Shown piece by piece: positions 62,813 through 64,000 of a DNA stretch of 64,000 nt. Each line of letters opens with the position of its first letter. Position 1 is the stretch's first letter. The translations under genes were made by a program, and so were the position numbers. Origin of the DNA: PZPK01 sp963974595 (GTDB lineage: Bacteria; Pseudomonadota; Gammaproteobacteria; Pseudomonadales; Oleiphilaceae); the NCBI GenBank assembly GCA_963974595.1, contig CAXBDA010000003.1, forward strand, positions 1 through 64,000, written 5' to 3'. Under the pieces are notes generated by a model. That model did not search any database. It saw nothing but the letters and a program-made list of their open reading frames with translations, and had not been told where the DNA came from.

Positions 62813-63808
62813 TTACTTTGATCGCGCTACTTTGAGCTTATTTAACGCTGTCAATAAGTCTATATTCTCTTTTGAAAGCTCTTTATTTTCTCTAGATGCG
62901 TTTTTCAATTGATTCTGAATACTCTTTAAGCTTTTATTCATTTCACTAAGTTGGTTTGCCAGTGCTTCATTTTGATCTTTACTCGAAATAAGTTGACCTT
63001 TAAGTCGCGCTTGTTTGGCTTGCTGTTCATTAAGAGAGCCTTCTTTTTGTTCAAGTCTTTTCTGGTAATCGGACATGGCTTCTTTAAACACTTTTATATC
63101 GTGTTCTTGGTAATCGATGAATGCTTCATTAATATCGATCGTCAAATAATTATCGTCTAATTGTATTTTCAAGTCTGATAACTGCGATGCAAGAATCTCT
63201 GCCGAGGAACTTAGCGCGTCTTTTTCTATTGCAGTCGTTTGGTGGTTGTCTCTGAGTTTGGTAATTTCAGTCTGGAGTTGATCGCTTGTGCTTTTTAAAT
63301 CCACGAGCATCGTTTTAGTTTTATCAAGTTCGGCTTTTTTGTCCTGTAGAGTGCTTGACTTGTCAATGACTTGTTCTTGGGTCATATTTAAGATATTAGC
63401 TAACTTGTCAATATTCTTAGAAGCCAGTGCGATTTGATTATGTTGGATTTTTTGTTGATTCAAATAATCGAAAGCTAAATATCCACCGATTACGCAAACA
63501 ATCAACAGGGTTGGCAGTATAATTATATTGATGCTTCTTTTCTTGGTATCCATTTCGCTTTGACGGACTTGCAGTGATTCATTTTCTTTTTCAAGTAAGC
63601 GCTTTTCATCGTCCAGCTTGTTCTCACGTTTTACTAACTCTTGTGCTTTCAAGCGGTTTGCACGTTCTTTTTGGGCAACCTCCTCTTGATGAGAGCTTAA
63701 TCTTTTTTCGGTACGGCTTTGATTCAGGGCCTGTCGACTAAGGGCTTCTTCTTTTAATTTTAAGGCTCTGGTCTTTTGTTCTATTTGTAATTCTTCTGGC
63801 GAGGCCAT
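62813..63808 (-). CDS. Coiled-coil protein with one transmembrane helix
   Basis: A 331-residue protein of unknown family. Residues 1-90 are a highly charged coiled coil. One hydrophobic helix (INIIILPTLLIVCVIGGYLAF, near residues 93-113) follows, and the rest is a long coiled coil rich in Gln, Lys and Glu. There is no signal peptide, so the first part is probably cytoplasmic and the second periplasmic. It lies 84 bp after uvrD on the same strand. Coiled-coil character makes homology judgement unreliable. Confidence 0.7.
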   Translation of the reverse strand: MASPEELQIEQKTRALKLKEEALSRQALNQSRTEKRLSSHQEEVAQKERANRLKAQELVKRENKLDDEKRLLEKENESLQVRQSEMDTKKRSINIIILPTLLIVCVIGGYLAFDYLNQQKIQHNQIALASKNIDKLANILNMTQEQVIDKSSTLQDKKAELDKTKTMLVDLKSTSDQLQTEITKLRDNHQTTAIEKDALSSSAEILASQLSDLKIQLDDNYLTIDINEAFIDYQEHDIKVFKEAMSDYQKRLEQKEGSLNEQQAKQARLKGQLISSKDQNEALANQLSEMNKSLKSIQNQLKNASRENKELSKENIDLLTALNKLKVARSK

Positions 63809-63892
63809 GAATAAAATGTCCTAAATAATTTTAATGATGAAAAGCATTTATTAGCATAGTTGATACTGCTTATTTTGTCTGACGATTCTGGG

Positions 63893-64000
63893 TCAAATCG
63901 CGTCTAATTTCGCGTAGGAAAGCACTAACCACTTAGTACCACTTTCAATAAAGTTAACTTGAATGCGCGCGTGAGCACCCTGTCCTTCGTAGTTCAGTAC
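63893..64000 (-). CDS. uvrD: 3' end of DNA helicase II UvrD (partial)
   Basis: The last 35 codons of a gene that runs off the window edge. They read VLNYEGQGAHARIQVNF, then GTKWLVLSYAKLDAI and a TGA stop at 63893-63895. This aligns by eye with the C-terminal Tudor-like tail of E. coli UvrD (VLNLEGSGEHSRLQVAF..). Only the end can be seen, so completeness upstream is unknown. Confidence 0.85.
   Translation of the reverse strand, partial: VLNYEGQGAHARIQVNFIESGTKWLVLSYAKLDAI

Overview
This window looks like chromosome from a free-living, probably marine, Gammaproteobacterium. The evidence is the lptD-surA-pdxA-rsmA block, slmA, htpX, the apbC/metG/rnfABCDGE neighbourhood, mgsA and a short Lrp-leuA2 pair, together with a wax-ester synthase/diacylglycerol acyltransferase and a TRAP transporter. 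Composition is AT-leaning by eye. The genus cannot be fixed from sequence alone; an Oceanospirillales- or Piscirickettsiaceae-like lineage is a guess.

Layout. 0-5.8 kb: an SDR/epimerase, recG, a YbaK-HDOD signalling protein, a palindromic repeat element and a crotonase. 5.9-12.3 kb: the outer-membrane biogenesis cluster rsmA, pdxA, surA, lptD (minus strand) and a short DksA/TraR zinc-finger protein. 12.4-19.4 kb: a membrane diguanylate cyclase, yacL, topB, a DUF2892 membrane protein behind tandem palindromic operators, an AT-rich putative nuclease and a lipoprotein. 19.5-31 kb: WS/DGAT with an FKBP isomerase, slmA-selO, thiS-thiG, a TetR regulator, a GGDEF-EAL protein with a spermidine-synthase-like methyltransferase, apaH behind 14-bp tandem repeats, queC and an Lrp-type regulator. 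31-35.3 kb: leuA, a transposase remnant, a YhaV toxin with an N-terminally truncated PrlF antitoxin, and an AEC permease. 35.3-46.8 kb: a TPR/O-GlcNAc-transferase-like protein, apbC, metG, the six-gene rnf operon and a small lysine-rich protein. 46.9-54.6 kb: htpX, an amidohydrolase, a thioesterase, a UvrD-like helicase, then an ankyrin lipoprotein / DUF2914 / ElyC-type / PCu(A)C gene run. 54.6-64 kb: a fused TRAP permease with its binding protein, mgsA, a probable FNR-controlled small RNA, cytochrome c, thiI, TetR, pdxH, a GFA-family protein, a coiled-coil membrane protein and the 3' end of uvrD.

How it fits together. Most of the window is core housekeeping: LPS assembly, PLP synthesis and salvage (pdxA, pdxH), thiamine and tRNA thiolation (thiS, thiG, thiI), queuosine (queC), leucine synthesis, and electron transport (Rnf, cytochrome c). 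The accessory signals are the nuclease-like gene at 17.3 kb, the damaged toxin-antitoxin locus next to an IS scar at 33-34 kb, and the dispersed palindrome at 4.8 kb.

The strongest candidate for something undescribed is a minus-strand non-coding transcript at about 58.54-58.63 kb. It has a perfect FNR-type box placed where a class II FNR promoter needs it, a -10 element, about 88 nt with no convincing ORF, and a strong intrinsic terminator. I saw no tRNA, rRNA, CRISPR array or intact insertion sequence.
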